From NCBI GenBank assembly GCA_028551475.1, contig CM052360.1:27288682-27352681 (forward strand): 64,000 nt of DNA, in the 5' to 3' direction. Shown one piece after another: positions 11,701 to 22,695 of this stretch (position 1 is its first letter; every line of letters begins with the position of its first letter). A model generated the notes under the pieces. It had not been told where the DNA came from and did not search any database. It was given only the letters and a program-made list of their open reading frames with translations. The DNA is from Casuarina equisetifolia. Lineage: Eukaryota > Streptophyta > Magnoliopsida > Fagales > Casuarinaceae. A program made the position numbers and the translations under genes.

Positions 11701-14568
11701 GTAATTCAAAGTAGCAATGAACCCAGACACGTAAAATAATAACTCCTATCCTTTCACACAACAAGATCAAAGTTTCTGAATTCTACCTATTTGATGTCGT
11801 CTCTTACCTCCTTTTCAATCCAAGCATCAGCACATGATTCACCTGAGTAAACTAGATCGACACTGCAACATAGAGGATTTTCATAATTAAATAAATCTTA
11901 TCAGCAATAAGGAATTTTATTCCCAATAAATAGGAGATATGATTCAAAGAGAAGCTTGATGTTCAATATGACCTTTGAGGTATACTTAATGTTGTCTACA
12001 AAAGAATAAGTTGAAAGCATCAAAACATAAATGTGTTTAGTTATTGAATTAACCAAAAGGTACTAGACATATTTTAACAACGGTTTAAGCAAGTCAATCC
12101 CACCTTGGGGAGTGTATTTTTCACTCTTTTAAGGCCAAAACAAGGCTCAATTGCCATGGACAGTTAGAAGTGGAAAGGTACATGCAATTTATATGACACT
12201 GAGATAGTGAGCATTCATTTAGTTTAAACGACAAATCCAATTTCAGAGTTAGCCGTTGTTTCTTAATAGAAACTTGTAATTGTTCAAGTTCTCATGGGTT
12301 AAAAAAAATGTAAATCACATTTCCAACAATAATTAGAGTGGTTCAACAATTGAAATAATAAGTCCCAAAAGTCCACAACAAATATTATGATCCAGCTTTG
12401 GACATCCATGCATGCATGAAAGAAAAAGTCTGCATTCTTGAAAAGATTATATCATTTGATAATTACTAAAAGTGTGATACTACATGTAGGGCACACATGA
12501 AAGAAGATCAGCAATATCATAGTAGTTAGTCCATACATAGTGTTTCTGTGTTGATATGTCATCACATTGACAGGCACAAATAGTTAAAGCTGCAGTTGCC
12601 GAGATATCAATCAACACTTTTCCATTAAAAGAAAAAATGTTTAATGAATAGGAATCATCCTACATCTAAAGAACTTGATCTTAGGAATAGAAGAGAAACA
12701 TATGGAGAGGCATGGATTGATACACAACTATCATAGAACATAAACAGATACACATATAGACCAGAAAAGAAATGCTTCTTGCTTTAATTACAGTGAACAA
12801 CCAGACGTCAAGAATAATTAGAAATTCCATGCCATTAAAGAAAGGGCTGACTACGGCTTGGGTTTTGAATAGTACCCGGCAAAACTTTCCTTATGCGTAG
12901 GGAGTCCAGACATCATGGCATCAAATACAACTACAACTTTCACCTCTGCAAATGTTTCAAATGATAGATGCAGTATTGACATCAACATACCAAGAAGAAA
13001 CAATCTAATTGCAACATTGCAAGATAAGACAATTTTGGAGCAGACAATTACAGATGGAATGTCTTAGTAGAAAAAGCACAGGATAGAGTGATAATCAAGT
13101 TTCAATATGATGCAGGAAGCTTTACAAATATTAAACAAAAGGATGAGAAATAAATACTTTTTTAAACTTGCAGATTTGTTAACATAGCTTACACAAACTA
13201 ACAAATGAATGACAAATAAGACCCTTTATTTCCCCTAATCTCTCTTACATCAAAAAGAGCAGTTCCCTGCTCAGATTCATTATCCAAATCCATTCCAGTG
13301 CAACAACAATTGTGTATCCCTTGTATTTCAAGTCAATTTTCATTGGTATAATACTTGCGAAATCATCAGTTTATCCTAAAGATTTGAACTGATAGAAATC
13401 TGGAAAAATGTTTTGACACTCCTTTTCATATGTGAGTACAAACTTTCTGTCAACGCTTAAGTCCAGCAAATAAAATGTTTAACAGTTGAGTCAAAATTCA
13501 AATTCGAACTCTTGTCTATAATACTATGTTAAATCACGCATTTTCTACTTAAGTTTTATACCAGGTTAAAGCTTGAAATCAAATACACAACCCCCACCCA
13601 AAACCCCCTTCTCAAACGCACCAAGACAACCTTTGTTACTTCTTCTCCTTTGCCCAAAGCAGGAACCCTCTGACGGTCTTGTTTATAAGCAAGGCTCCTC
13701 ATTCAACAAATATAATAGCCAGAGTACGAACCTCTTAACATACTGAATGTTACAAGTTCATCAATTAGCTTTTGGCGAGCAATATCAAGTCTCCCATTCA
13801 TGAAGTGTTTCTTCAATTTCGTCCAGTAGCCGCATACATTATAACCATCAACAAGCAAGACAGGGTAAGCGCCATCTAAACCCTGGTTTGTACTGTAAAA
13901 TAAATTTAGTAAACGAGGAAAATACTTATTCAAGAGGCTGAATATGGCTAAGAGCTCAAACAAAAATGAAAAAGAAACCTGGACAGATTATTACTAGTAG
14001 AGAGTCATAGTAGGGTCACGATAGAGATCAGTATCCTCTGGAAGGTCCTCCTTTTCCACTTTCTTTCTGCGGTAGCTGGTAGCAGGCTTAGGTATGCCAG
14101 ACTTTCTCTTTTGGAAATCCTACAAGAACTTTGCCATGTGATACAGAAGATAGCTATGTGAACACCAGCTTTCGATATCAGAGAAGATAACCAACCTTCC
14201 ATAGCCGTAAAAACTGCAGATTCTGCTTGACATTTGATGTAATTCTCGGCGGAGTTGGGTCCGAACCCTGTCAGCATAAAAACCTTTCATTTGCAGTCTC
14301 ACGAGGGAAAAGAATATACATTTATTCTTAGTAGAAAACTACCAAGCTTCCTACCACAAAATTGGACCAACTGACAGCTAAAAATTGGAGTAACAGACTC
14401 GACCAAACCAAATTAAAAGAGAGGCATTCTATCAAAATGCTCACGCTTGATGTTAAAAACGCACCACGGTTTTCTTGGTAATTGGAAGAAATGAAAGAGT
14501 AGGAGAAGTAATGAAACCTCGGGAGATGGAGTTCTTGGGTCCTTCTTGCTCCTGCTCATTCTGATAAC
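8784..14568 (-). CDS. YacP-like NYN-domain protein (putative ribonuclease), At2g02410-like
   Basis: Ten exons join in frame on the minus strand: 14518-14568, 14196-14267, 13995-14119, 13732-13892, 12876-12945, 11808-11862, 10850-10933, 10227-10265, 9779-9825 and 8784-8898 (stop TAG). The protein carries PRITSNVKQNLQFLRLWK, SGIPKPATSYRRKK, then the NYN/PIN-like core: PVLLVDGYNVCGYW, EVKVVVVFDAMMSG, YSGESCADAWIEKE and KVWVVTSDCCQQQ. The acidic residues of DGYN, VFDA, ADAWIEKE and TSD would form the metal site. Known YacP/Rae1 relatives in bacteria cut RNA on the ribosome, and plant forms are usually predicted to be plastidial, so a chloroplast RNase role is inference. All introns are phase-consistent and no break is seen. 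The 5' end is not settled: the first exon given opens with VIRMSRSKKDPRTPSPE, and an upstream exon with a transit peptide is likely. Confidence 0.88.
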
Positions 14569-14950
14569 CTTGCAAGAAGTAAAAGCAGAAGCGTAGACAC
14601 AACATGAAATTGCTTTCATGGATCGAGAACGGCTTGTTTCTTCGTCTCTTGCTTCTTATCCTTTTACTTCCACTTGCACTCGCATGGGGTAGCATGATTC
14701 TCCATCTCTACCTTTCTTTGCATCTGGGAAGTATTATTTACTTTGGTCGGATTTTCCCCATCGGACGAGCAAACCAAACTCCTTGTAGGCGTGCCCCTGT
14801 GGCCAATAGAGGAGGACGACGTGTATGGACAGCAGCCCTCCACCACCTTAATTTGGGTTTCTGTTTTCCCCGCTGTTGCTGCTGTCTGTCCCCTTCTTCT
14901 ACGGCGGGTTTACTTCCCAACGGAATTTATTGGTAACTATAAAAGATAGG
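14569..14950 (-). other. Probable 5' end of the NYN gene (first exon or leader), unresolved
   Basis: Upstream of the first clear NYN exon the minus strand has several open frames of 60-80 codons. One (ending 14738) is rich in R, Q and K. Another reads MRVQVE just before a possible donor GTAAAAGG and would join the exon at 14568 in frame. None shows a convincing chloroplast transit peptide, so I do not assign a start. A plus-strand frame of 110 codons here (14604-14936) starts with a hydrophobic run but is probably the complement of this exon. Confidence 0.35.
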
Positions 14951-15835
14951 TATATTCTTTCATTTTAAGGGGTAAATAAAGCTTTCTATCGAAGATAATA
15001 TCGTTTCAGCTTTCTTTAACAACTTTATGAATATAAGGAGATTCAAAGTCTATTCGGAAAGTAGCGTTGTGGAATAGTCAATATTAAATTATCATAGTGA
15101 GGAGACATTTGATTTTAAAAAGTTAATTTAATAAAATAAATTATTAAGTCATCTTATTATGTTCATAACATTTTATTTACCTTCTTGGAGAAATAATGAA
15201 ATTTGTTATATTTCACTCCATCCAAATGCACGGTTGACGTGAGTGCAATCCATTGCTTACTCCATATTAGTAGTTCACCAATTATTTATACCACATTGAG
15301 AAATAATAGTTATAAATTATTGGGTAGGATCACAACTTAGTTCTAATACCATTTATCATAAACTTAGATTTTATTTTAAAAAGTTAATTCAGTAAAAAGA
15401 TAGTTAGATTTCATATGGTTAAATCATTTTGCTTATCTTACTAATAAATTTTATTACAATTTTTCAATTTAGATACCCACTATATGAATGTAAAGAACAA
15501 CTCCTCTAACCATTTTATCAAACTAAATTTAAGATTCCTTTAGCTATCACTTAAAATTTAATAGCAAGCAACCGACCTTGTGGCATGTGCAACCTCAATA
15601 AAACACATTTAAGGAGCCATTTTCAATATTTTCACGAAGATAATGCCCCTCAAAACAGCAAGTGGTATAACTTTGTAGACTGAATCCGTGAAAGCGAGAC
15701 TGTTAGAAACATGATCAAAAGTTTCAGCATCCGTTTGTATTTACCTATTCTCCTTTTCCCCGTCTTTATCTCTTCAATTATCACTTGGCATCCGATTGAA
15801 GCGATCATACAAGACTGAATTGATGCTTCAAAAGT
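14951..15835. other. Intergenic between the NYN and CCR-like genes (divergent promoters)
   Basis: AT-rich spacer with no coding frame of note. The two flanking genes point away from each other, so both promoters should lie here. Words such as 'AAGTTAATT(T/C)A(A/G)TAAAA' recur near 15120 and 15380, suggesting a decayed repeat. Confidence 0.4.
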
Positions 15836-18800
15836 ATGGCTGAACATGAGCAGAAGGAGACAGTGTGCGTGACCGGCGCCAATGGCTTCATTGGATCATG
15901 GCTGGTGCGGACCCTGTTGGAGTCCGGCTACACCTCCATCCACGCCTCCATTTTCCCTGGCTCCGACGCTTCCCACCTACTTGCGAACGAGCGCCCGCCG
16001 GTGGTGTTCGAGGCCGACGTGATGGATTTTGAGGCAGTCTGCAAGGCGGTCGAGGGTTGCCAGGGGATATTTCATGTGGCCTCGCCTTGCACGCTGGAGG
16101 ACCCCAAGGATCCCCACAAGGAGCTGGTGCTTCCTGCGGTTCAGGGCACGCTCAATGTCCTTGAGGCCGCCAAGAGGCATCGGGTCAGGCGTGTCGTCCT
16201 CACCTCCTCCATTTCGGCTTTGGTTCCCAACCCCGGCTGGCCTTCTCATAAGCCCTTCGATGAGTCCTCCTGGACCGACCTCCATTACTGCGAATCTCGC
16301 CAGGTTCCCGATATAGTAGTAATTACAGCTACTAACAGTAGAGAAAATTGCGAATCTATCTGTATTTTAGCTACTTTTTGTCACCTGGGTTAAACTGTTA
16401 GCTACCAATTGAGTAGATTGGCAGTCGATCGGAGATTATACATGTAATGAAATCGTAACAGACCGAAAATGGGCTGACTTTGTGTGCCAAAGTTAGCATT
16501 TTTAACCTGTGTGTTTTGCTTTTGTGCTACATCTACAGAAATGGTATCCGGTGTCAAAGACATTGGCGGAGAAAGCAGCGTGGGAATTTGCACAGAAGCA
16601 TGGACTAGATGTAGTGGCTGTACATCCAGCTACATGTCTTGGGCCACTTTTGCAGCCTGGCTTGAACGCGAGCTGTGCTGTGTTGCTGCAGTTGTTACAG
16701 GGATCACAGGATACTCAGGAGTATCACTGGCTGGGGGCTGTGCACGTTCGGGATGTTGCAAAGGCACATGTTCTTCTGTTCGAGAAACCTGCAGCCTCTG
16801 GGAGATATCTTTGCACCAATGGTATCTATCAGTTTGGTGATTTTGCTGAGAAGGTCTCCAGACTTTTCCCTGAGTTTCCAGTCCACAGGTTCGTTTCTAA
16901 GATCCAACCAAATCCTCAGTTTAATGTTGATGACTTCGCTACATATATTAAGAAGTCCATTCCTACTTGAAAAGCTAATTCATAAAGTAAAAAGGTGTAC
17001 TTATATTTAATTAGGTACACACACTCACACCTAAGTAATATAAAATTGGATATGTAAACTACAATATTTTCCTTTATCACAATTGCTTGACAAAGAGCAT
17101 CCTATCATATTTTTTTTGGGTAAATTTTTTTGAGTCTCATATCTATATAAGAATATTAAAGGAGAACCCATGCCTCTAATAAATTTCATTTCCACCCTAA
17201 AAGTTAGTTTATAAAATAAAGGAACACACTCATATTTAATTAAAAATACATATTCACGCCTTAATAATGTAAGACTAAATATCTAAACAATTTCAAGGTA
17301 ACATGTACAATTTAATTCCAATTAGTGCTTTATTTGATGACTTTGCTAACTGTATTAAGAAGTCTATTCTTATTTGAAAAGTTAATTCATAAGGTAGAAA
17401 GATACACTTATATTTAATTAAGTACACACACTCACAGTTGAATAATATAAGACTAGATATGTAAATTACTATATTTTCCTTTGCCACAATAGCTTGACAA
17501 AGATCATCCTATCGTATTACCTTTTGGATAAATTTTTTTGAGTCTCATATCTATAAGAATATTAAAGGAGAACCTATGACTCTAATACTGTTCATTTTCA
17601 CCATAAAAGTTAGTTTATAAAATAAAGGAACATGTCCATATTTAATTAGAGATACATACTCACACCTTAATAATGTAAGACTGAATATCTAAATACTAAC
17701 AAATTAACATGTACAATTTAATTCCAATCAACGCTTCATGTGCTGCTAATGTAGCCGTGGGTAACTTAATCTATAATTTGCTAGAACTTATTCCCTTGTC
17801 ATGTTGCTCATTGCCTTGTGCAGTTATGGTAGTTTTCCTGCATAAAGATTGGGAGCCCTTTTTTTTTTTTTTTTTGTAGTACTAGTAGTAGCTGAGTTTG
17901 TTTTGTTTTTCCCTGAATGCTAAAGATACCATCGCCAAATTCTTCTGGTTGGATGTGCATACTTGCTCATTTCTGTTTGGAATACAAAGATACCCTCAAA
18001 CCTCCATCTTTTTATTTTTTATTTTATTCTTCAATCTTCTGAACCTAGTCTGATGAGCTGCACAGCATTAGTGTTAATGGTTGTTTCGATCCACAATGAT
18101 AGCTCTCATGTTCTGACATCTATGCATGCCTTGTATATGATGCTCTGTTCTGACATGACCTTGCTGAAGCTTCATGAGTCATATGCTTGCTGTCTTCCCA
18201 CCAAAGTTTGTCATCTAGAAAACTTATCATGAACAGTATTTGAGATAAGTGAAAATGGTACTATGATGCTCCAGAACCATAAAAAGTGGTGCCTGTTGAA
18301 GTGGATGTTATCTTTCTTCCCACTTTAAAAAATGCAGTGACTGGATTGCTATTTATTTTACTAATTTAAGAATGATTGAAAATTATAAATCTTTATTTCT
18401 AGTAATATTTTAATATTTTTTTTCACATATAAACTGTGGAACTAAAGTTTGAACTCAAGCCTATTATTCTAAAAGGATACAATACTCTATTTTAGTGTAA
18501 ATTTTTTTTTCTTAATAAGTAGATCCTACACATTTTTAATTGAAGGAAAAGATGAATTATGGATTCATGGTTTAAGTTTAGATTTCTAATTCAATATCAT
18601 ATTAACTTATAAAATCTTTCCAAAATTTAAACTAATAAATGTAATAGTTTATAGTTACTATATAAGTTGGGTTTTAAAGCCGATATGCATTAACTCAATG
18701 TTGATCAACTTTGTTTTGCATGAAACTCACCTAAAGGTCCAAAAAGATGAAGTTATCTTGTTATAACACATTGTTAAGCTTATATTAATTTATCATTGCA

Positions 18801-19307
18801 TTTCTCCACTTTTTATTCAAGGGAAGGCCTTCACTGGTCTCAAGAGAAAGAATAAAAAATAAAAAATCCATTAGGACCAGATGTATCACAAATTGTTCTT
18901 GATAGTAAGCGAGGAAGCTTTGTTTTTCTTGGGAAATCGGAAGCGGATTAGTTGGCAATGTATGTCTCTGGAAACAGGACAACATGTTCTTTTGGCTTAT
19001 GTGAAACAAGGGGTAAATTTTATAATGAATAAAGACAGAACTTCTTTTCTATCCTTGTTAGACCTAGAAAATTTATTGTCGTTGTCTAATTTATCCTTTA
19101 TCTGATACCATTTGGTGGAAGTCCTTGACTTGAATTACTTACAGGTTTACAGGTGAAACTCAGCCAGGATTGGCAGCATGCAAAGATGCAGCAAAGAGAT
19201 TAATTGATCTGGGTCTGGTCTTCACACCAGTCGAAGATGCTGTCAAGGACACAGTGGAGGGTCTCAAAGCTAGAGGCTTCCTGCACCAGAAAATGCCACA
19301 ATCCTAG
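15836..19307 (+). CDS. Cinnamoyl-CoA reductase-like NAD(P)H-dependent dehydrogenase (extended SDR)
   Basis: Three exons: 15836-16303, 16539-16888 and 19145-19307 (stop TAG), giving 326 aa. The Rossmann motif TGANGFIG is at residues 13-20, HVASP at 80-84, the catalytic Ser region TSSISAL at 123-129, and the YxxxK pair is Y159/K163 in KWYPVSKT. The C-terminus has HRFTGETQPGL and FTPVEDAVKDTVEGL. The family (CCR/DFR-like) reduces CoA esters, aldehydes or ketones with NADPH in the cytosol. True lignin CCRs carry KNWYCYGK, which is absent, so this is a CCR-like protein of the At5g58490/SNL6 type with unknown substrate. The usual Arg for the NADPH 2'-phosphate (V-R-D/N) is replaced by ASIFPGS. Exon 1 is clearly GC-rich against an AT-rich neighbourhood. 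Intron 2 is 2.26 kb and carries a tandem repeat. Retention of intron 2 would add only 27 residues before a stop at ~16970. Confidence 0.9.
16925..17735. repeat. Tandem duplication, two ~408-bp units, in intron 2 of the CCR-like gene
   Basis: Unit 1 (about 16925-17332) and unit 2 (about 17333-17735) share 'GATGACTT(C/T)GCTA', 'ATTAAGAAGTC(C/T)ATTC', 'ACACACACTCACA', 'GCTTGACAAAGA(G/T)CATCC', 'GAGTCTCATATCTATA' and 'ACATGTACAATTTAATTCCA'. The word TTCATAA(A/G)GTA recurs at 16980 and 17388, a step of 408. By eye the copies differ at roughly one base in eight, so the duplication is not recent. Unit 1 begins just after the splice donor of exon 2. Confidence 0.85.
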
Positions 19308-20358
19308 GCTATCACTTTCTTTTCCTCTCCCTTCCTTTTCTTCTTAAAGACGACATGATTTTTTTATCCCCTGATTTGTTGGGTTATTTACTAGTGAGCA
19401 GTAGTTTTCTTTGTGGCTGAGCAGCTGGCCTTAATAATGATTTCAAGGAACTGTTGTTTTTATATGTGAGCATCCTTTTTTCTCTTTCGTCTCTAAAAGT
19501 AATGTTGATTGATCAGAAATCAACTTCATGAGTAATGCTTTACTGAGTAATTATTCAATTCACTTGGTCTTTTTCTTGTAAAGTTAGCAGAAACCAATAA
19601 TTTTTTTCTTTTACCACATCATATCCTTCGAGCATATGAAGGTAGCTAGGCCTTTCCAATAGTTGGGATTCAGACTAAATATCATTTGATTATTGTAATT
19701 ATAAGTGATCTTTCAGACTATCACGCACTTTCATCAATACCACGAAATGGAAGTGGGTTGGCACTATAGCTGCACTAGAAAAGCAGAATGCCAAAGCAAT
19801 TGGATTGTGGCCATTGTCCTTTTTGATGCTTGGTGCAGCAAATCATGTCTTTCCTCAGCACGTGATTGGGGGCCTTGCAAGAGTGTGCGAATCTGGTCCC
19901 TGTCTGCTGACGTAAAATATAAATGGGCTTGCTGTTAATTGCCTCCCAGAACCAAGCAGTCTAAGCCTGCTTAGATAATCTTGAAAGGGTTTTGATTCTT
20001 ATTTATTCTGGCCTTAGTTTTCATTCTTTTCCTGATCTCTCTGTCTTATTTTTAAAAGCCAACACTCCATGTGCATGAGCTTCCCACCCTTGTTCTTGCT
20101 CCTTTTTGGCGATAAAGAATCTATCTTTTATCGAGAGGGGGAGAGAGAGACGCGCAGTTCTAATCATGGAGGTTTTCTGGCATTGCATGTGCATCAATCT
20201 CCTCTGCCAACTTCAAGTATATTATACTTTCAGCGTGCCCTTCAAAACCAATCTAAACATGTCCTCTCTCTCTCTCTCTCTCTCTTATACAGTCTTCTCC
20301 AATTCGTCGTTTCCTTGGTGTGCGAGGAGGACTTGGAAGCAGTTGACAGCCACCAGAG
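19308..20358. other. Intergenic and 5' leader of the START gene
   Basis: Contains the 3' flank of the CCR-like gene and the promoter/leader of the START gene. A (CT)n microsatellite at about 20265-20285 and GA-rich runs near 20140 lie 70-220 bp before the chosen ATG, a common place for CT repeats in plant 5' leaders. An upstream frame (ATG at 20166) overlaps the start and could act as a uORF. Confidence 0.45.
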
Positions 20359-21839
20359 ATGAGCATCCCAGCACCTTGCAGCCGATCATGGTGAGCAAAA
20401 CTTTCTTTTTCTTCTTTTTATTCTTCTACTCATTAATCAACCAAGTTTTCCATATGACTCTCTTATGTGTTCTCCAAAAGGTCCATAAGCGAGGATTCAC
20501 TCAGACGGTATGTGCACTTTGCTAGTGAAAGCTGCATACAGGAGTTACTGTCAGCTTCAGACTCAAACAGGGCCGATAATACCAACGATGGCTGGAAGGT
20601 CCTTACTCTTGAAAACGGAGTGGAGATATCCAAACGCAGGTCTGGATCGCTTCACACGTTTCGTAGCCGCTGGCTGCTCAGATCAGTATCGCCCCAACAA
20701 TTCATTACTGTTGCTACTGCCATTGATGCCGCAAAGGTCAATATTTAAAGTTCTCACATGATCATGGAGAAGAAAAATGGAAAATTTTAAAACTACACCT
20801 GGGAAACAGAGAAAAAATTATGGCTCTAATTGTACAAAGTAATAGGTGAAAAGAAAAGTTTTGTCCTCTGCAATGTCTATTATATGAGTTCTTTCTTCCG
20901 GGTAGCTGAATAATGGTTTTTACTTTTTCTTCATTGAAAGTGACAAAGTTTTGTAGCTGTGTTCAATAATATGACAAGTACAATATGTGGGTCGTACTTG
21001 GATTAGCTCAGGAGTTCACGTACGTAATTGGATGTTAGAAATTTTCTCTTTGGGGTTCAGTGAGTTCGTGTACGGTTCTTGTTTACACGTATTTTTGTTG
21101 AACCAGCAATGGGACCCTGATCTTGAGGAAGCCAGGTACATAAAAGATCTTGATGACAACCTTAGCATCATCCGACTCAGGTTTGGTGACAGCTCTAAGC
21201 CTCTCTTCAGAAACAGAGAATTCATAGTCTACGAGCGACGTGAAACCATGGAAGATGGCACCCTTGTAAGCAGAAGAGAGCAGGATGGCAGAATACTTAT
21301 TTACTCAATTTCTTGTTGAATGAAAAGAAAAGAAAGAAAGAAAAAACACTGATTCTGGGTTTTGCAGGTGGTAGCAGTTGCTTCACTGCCGAAAGAGATA
21401 GCTGCCGGATTGCATCCGAAGCAAAACAACGCAATTAGAGGACTTCTGCTTCAGTCAGGGTGGGTTGTGGATAAGCTTGAGGATGGCTCCTGCATGGTCA
21501 CTTATGTTGTTCAGGTATGTAACGGCATGTATTTTTGGACAAAAAGTCTCAAATTAGAGAGAAAAGTATTTGTAGCATGCTTTATAGCTAAACACCTCTT
21601 CTCAATGAAACATCTTGATAAGTGTGAACGTTTCCCCATTTTTTCTTCCTTATTCATATGCTTTCACACTTACCATGCAAAAGTAACAGTCAATTGACTA
21701 TCTCTTCGATGTTCTCCAGTTAGATCCTGCAGGGTGGCTGCCCAAGTGTTTTGTCAATCGACTTAACACAAAGCTGGTTATGATCATTGAAAACCTAAGG
21801 AAACTAGCGCAAGCTTGTCCAGTGGAAGGCGGTGCATAA
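20359..21839 (+). CDS. START-domain (StAR-related) lipid-binding protein
   Basis: Five exons: 20359-20390, 20481-20736, 21107-21265, 21368-21514 and 21720-21839 (stop TAA), giving 237 aa with all phases matching. It is almost only a START fold: GWKVLTLENGVEISKRRSGS, FRSRWLLRSVSPQQF, QWDPDLEEARYIKDLDD, NREFIVYERRETMEDGT, VVAVASLPKEI, GWVVDKLEDGSCMVTYVVQ, DPAGWLPKCFVNRLN and a C-terminal helix (LVMIIENLRKLAQ). START domains bind one sterol, phospholipid or similar ligand in a helix-grip pocket; no ligand can be inferred here. No membrane segment, homeodomain or PH domain is seen. The 32-nt first exon was chosen because it is the only frame that joins exon 2 in phase; a different upstream start remains possible. 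Confidence 0.82.
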
Positions 21840-22695
21840 CTGCATTGATGTAGAGTGGGAAAATAAAGAGATAAATGCAATGCGATGCATAGTGGTTGCA
21901 CAAAGATTCATTGCAAGGCCTGAAGCCGCTATTCAACACTAGCGAACCTGGAATTTGGGACTTTCAGCATGAACGCAAGTGTGCATATAAGAACATTAAT
22001 TTTCTAGTGTTTAGAAGGCGTGCTGTTAGTCTCTACTGGGATATGTTATGGACTACGAATGTTATATGATCGATACAAAATATGTGCTCGTTAACAAGGA
22101 TTAATTGAGACAAGCAGAAGCATTACGTTGATTATGGTGGGAAAAAAATTTCGATAAGCATGGCAAGGATTTTTTCTTTTTTAATAACGTCAAAATAAAC
22201 CCCAACCTGCGTTTCTCTTCTTACATTACGAGGGAAGAGACGACTACTGAAAGGATGACTTGGATTAGGTTAAAGTAAGAGCCGCCAAGGAGTAGACCGT
22301 TGGGGTGTTGGCTTCGCAAGTGTTATGGGTCATTATGGGGTTACGAGAACTTAGCCCTCCTCGTTGATCTTACAAGCAAAATGATAACCCATCTGCTAAT
22401 CAAATGCACTAGTTTACCAAACTATTCAAGCATTGGTTGTAACGCTGCAAGCCTTTAAAGCACAACAAATTAACAAATATAATAAGTATATCTGTAAGAT
22501 TTGTTTCCCCCAGTTGCATAATTTGGGTCCAAAATTCTTAGAAACTTCAGGTCTCATCTATTAGCAAAACAAATAGAACCATCTAATATCTTGTTTCGCA
22601 CGCCCAAAAGGAAGAAGAAATTGAAGGTCTTAAAAGACTGTTATGGTTACTAATTGTATGGCACGAACAGAAGGATGCCGAGGCCGATGTAAGAG
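21840..22695. other. Intergenic, convergent 3' ends of START gene and RLK copy A
   Basis: About 850 bp between two stop codons. No gene, repeat or RNA that I can support. Confidence 0.5.

Noticed and set aside
14604-14936. 110-codon plus-strand frame with a hydrophobic start
   Set aside because: It lies opposite the expected 5' exon of the NYN gene; the Leu-rich part is the complement of a K/R-rich stretch, and no family is recognised.
16889-16970. Extension of CCR-like exon 2 to a stop as the true C-terminus
   Set aside because: The donor at 16889 and the exon at 19145 restore HRFTGETQPGL and the family C-terminus in phase; the extension has no family match.
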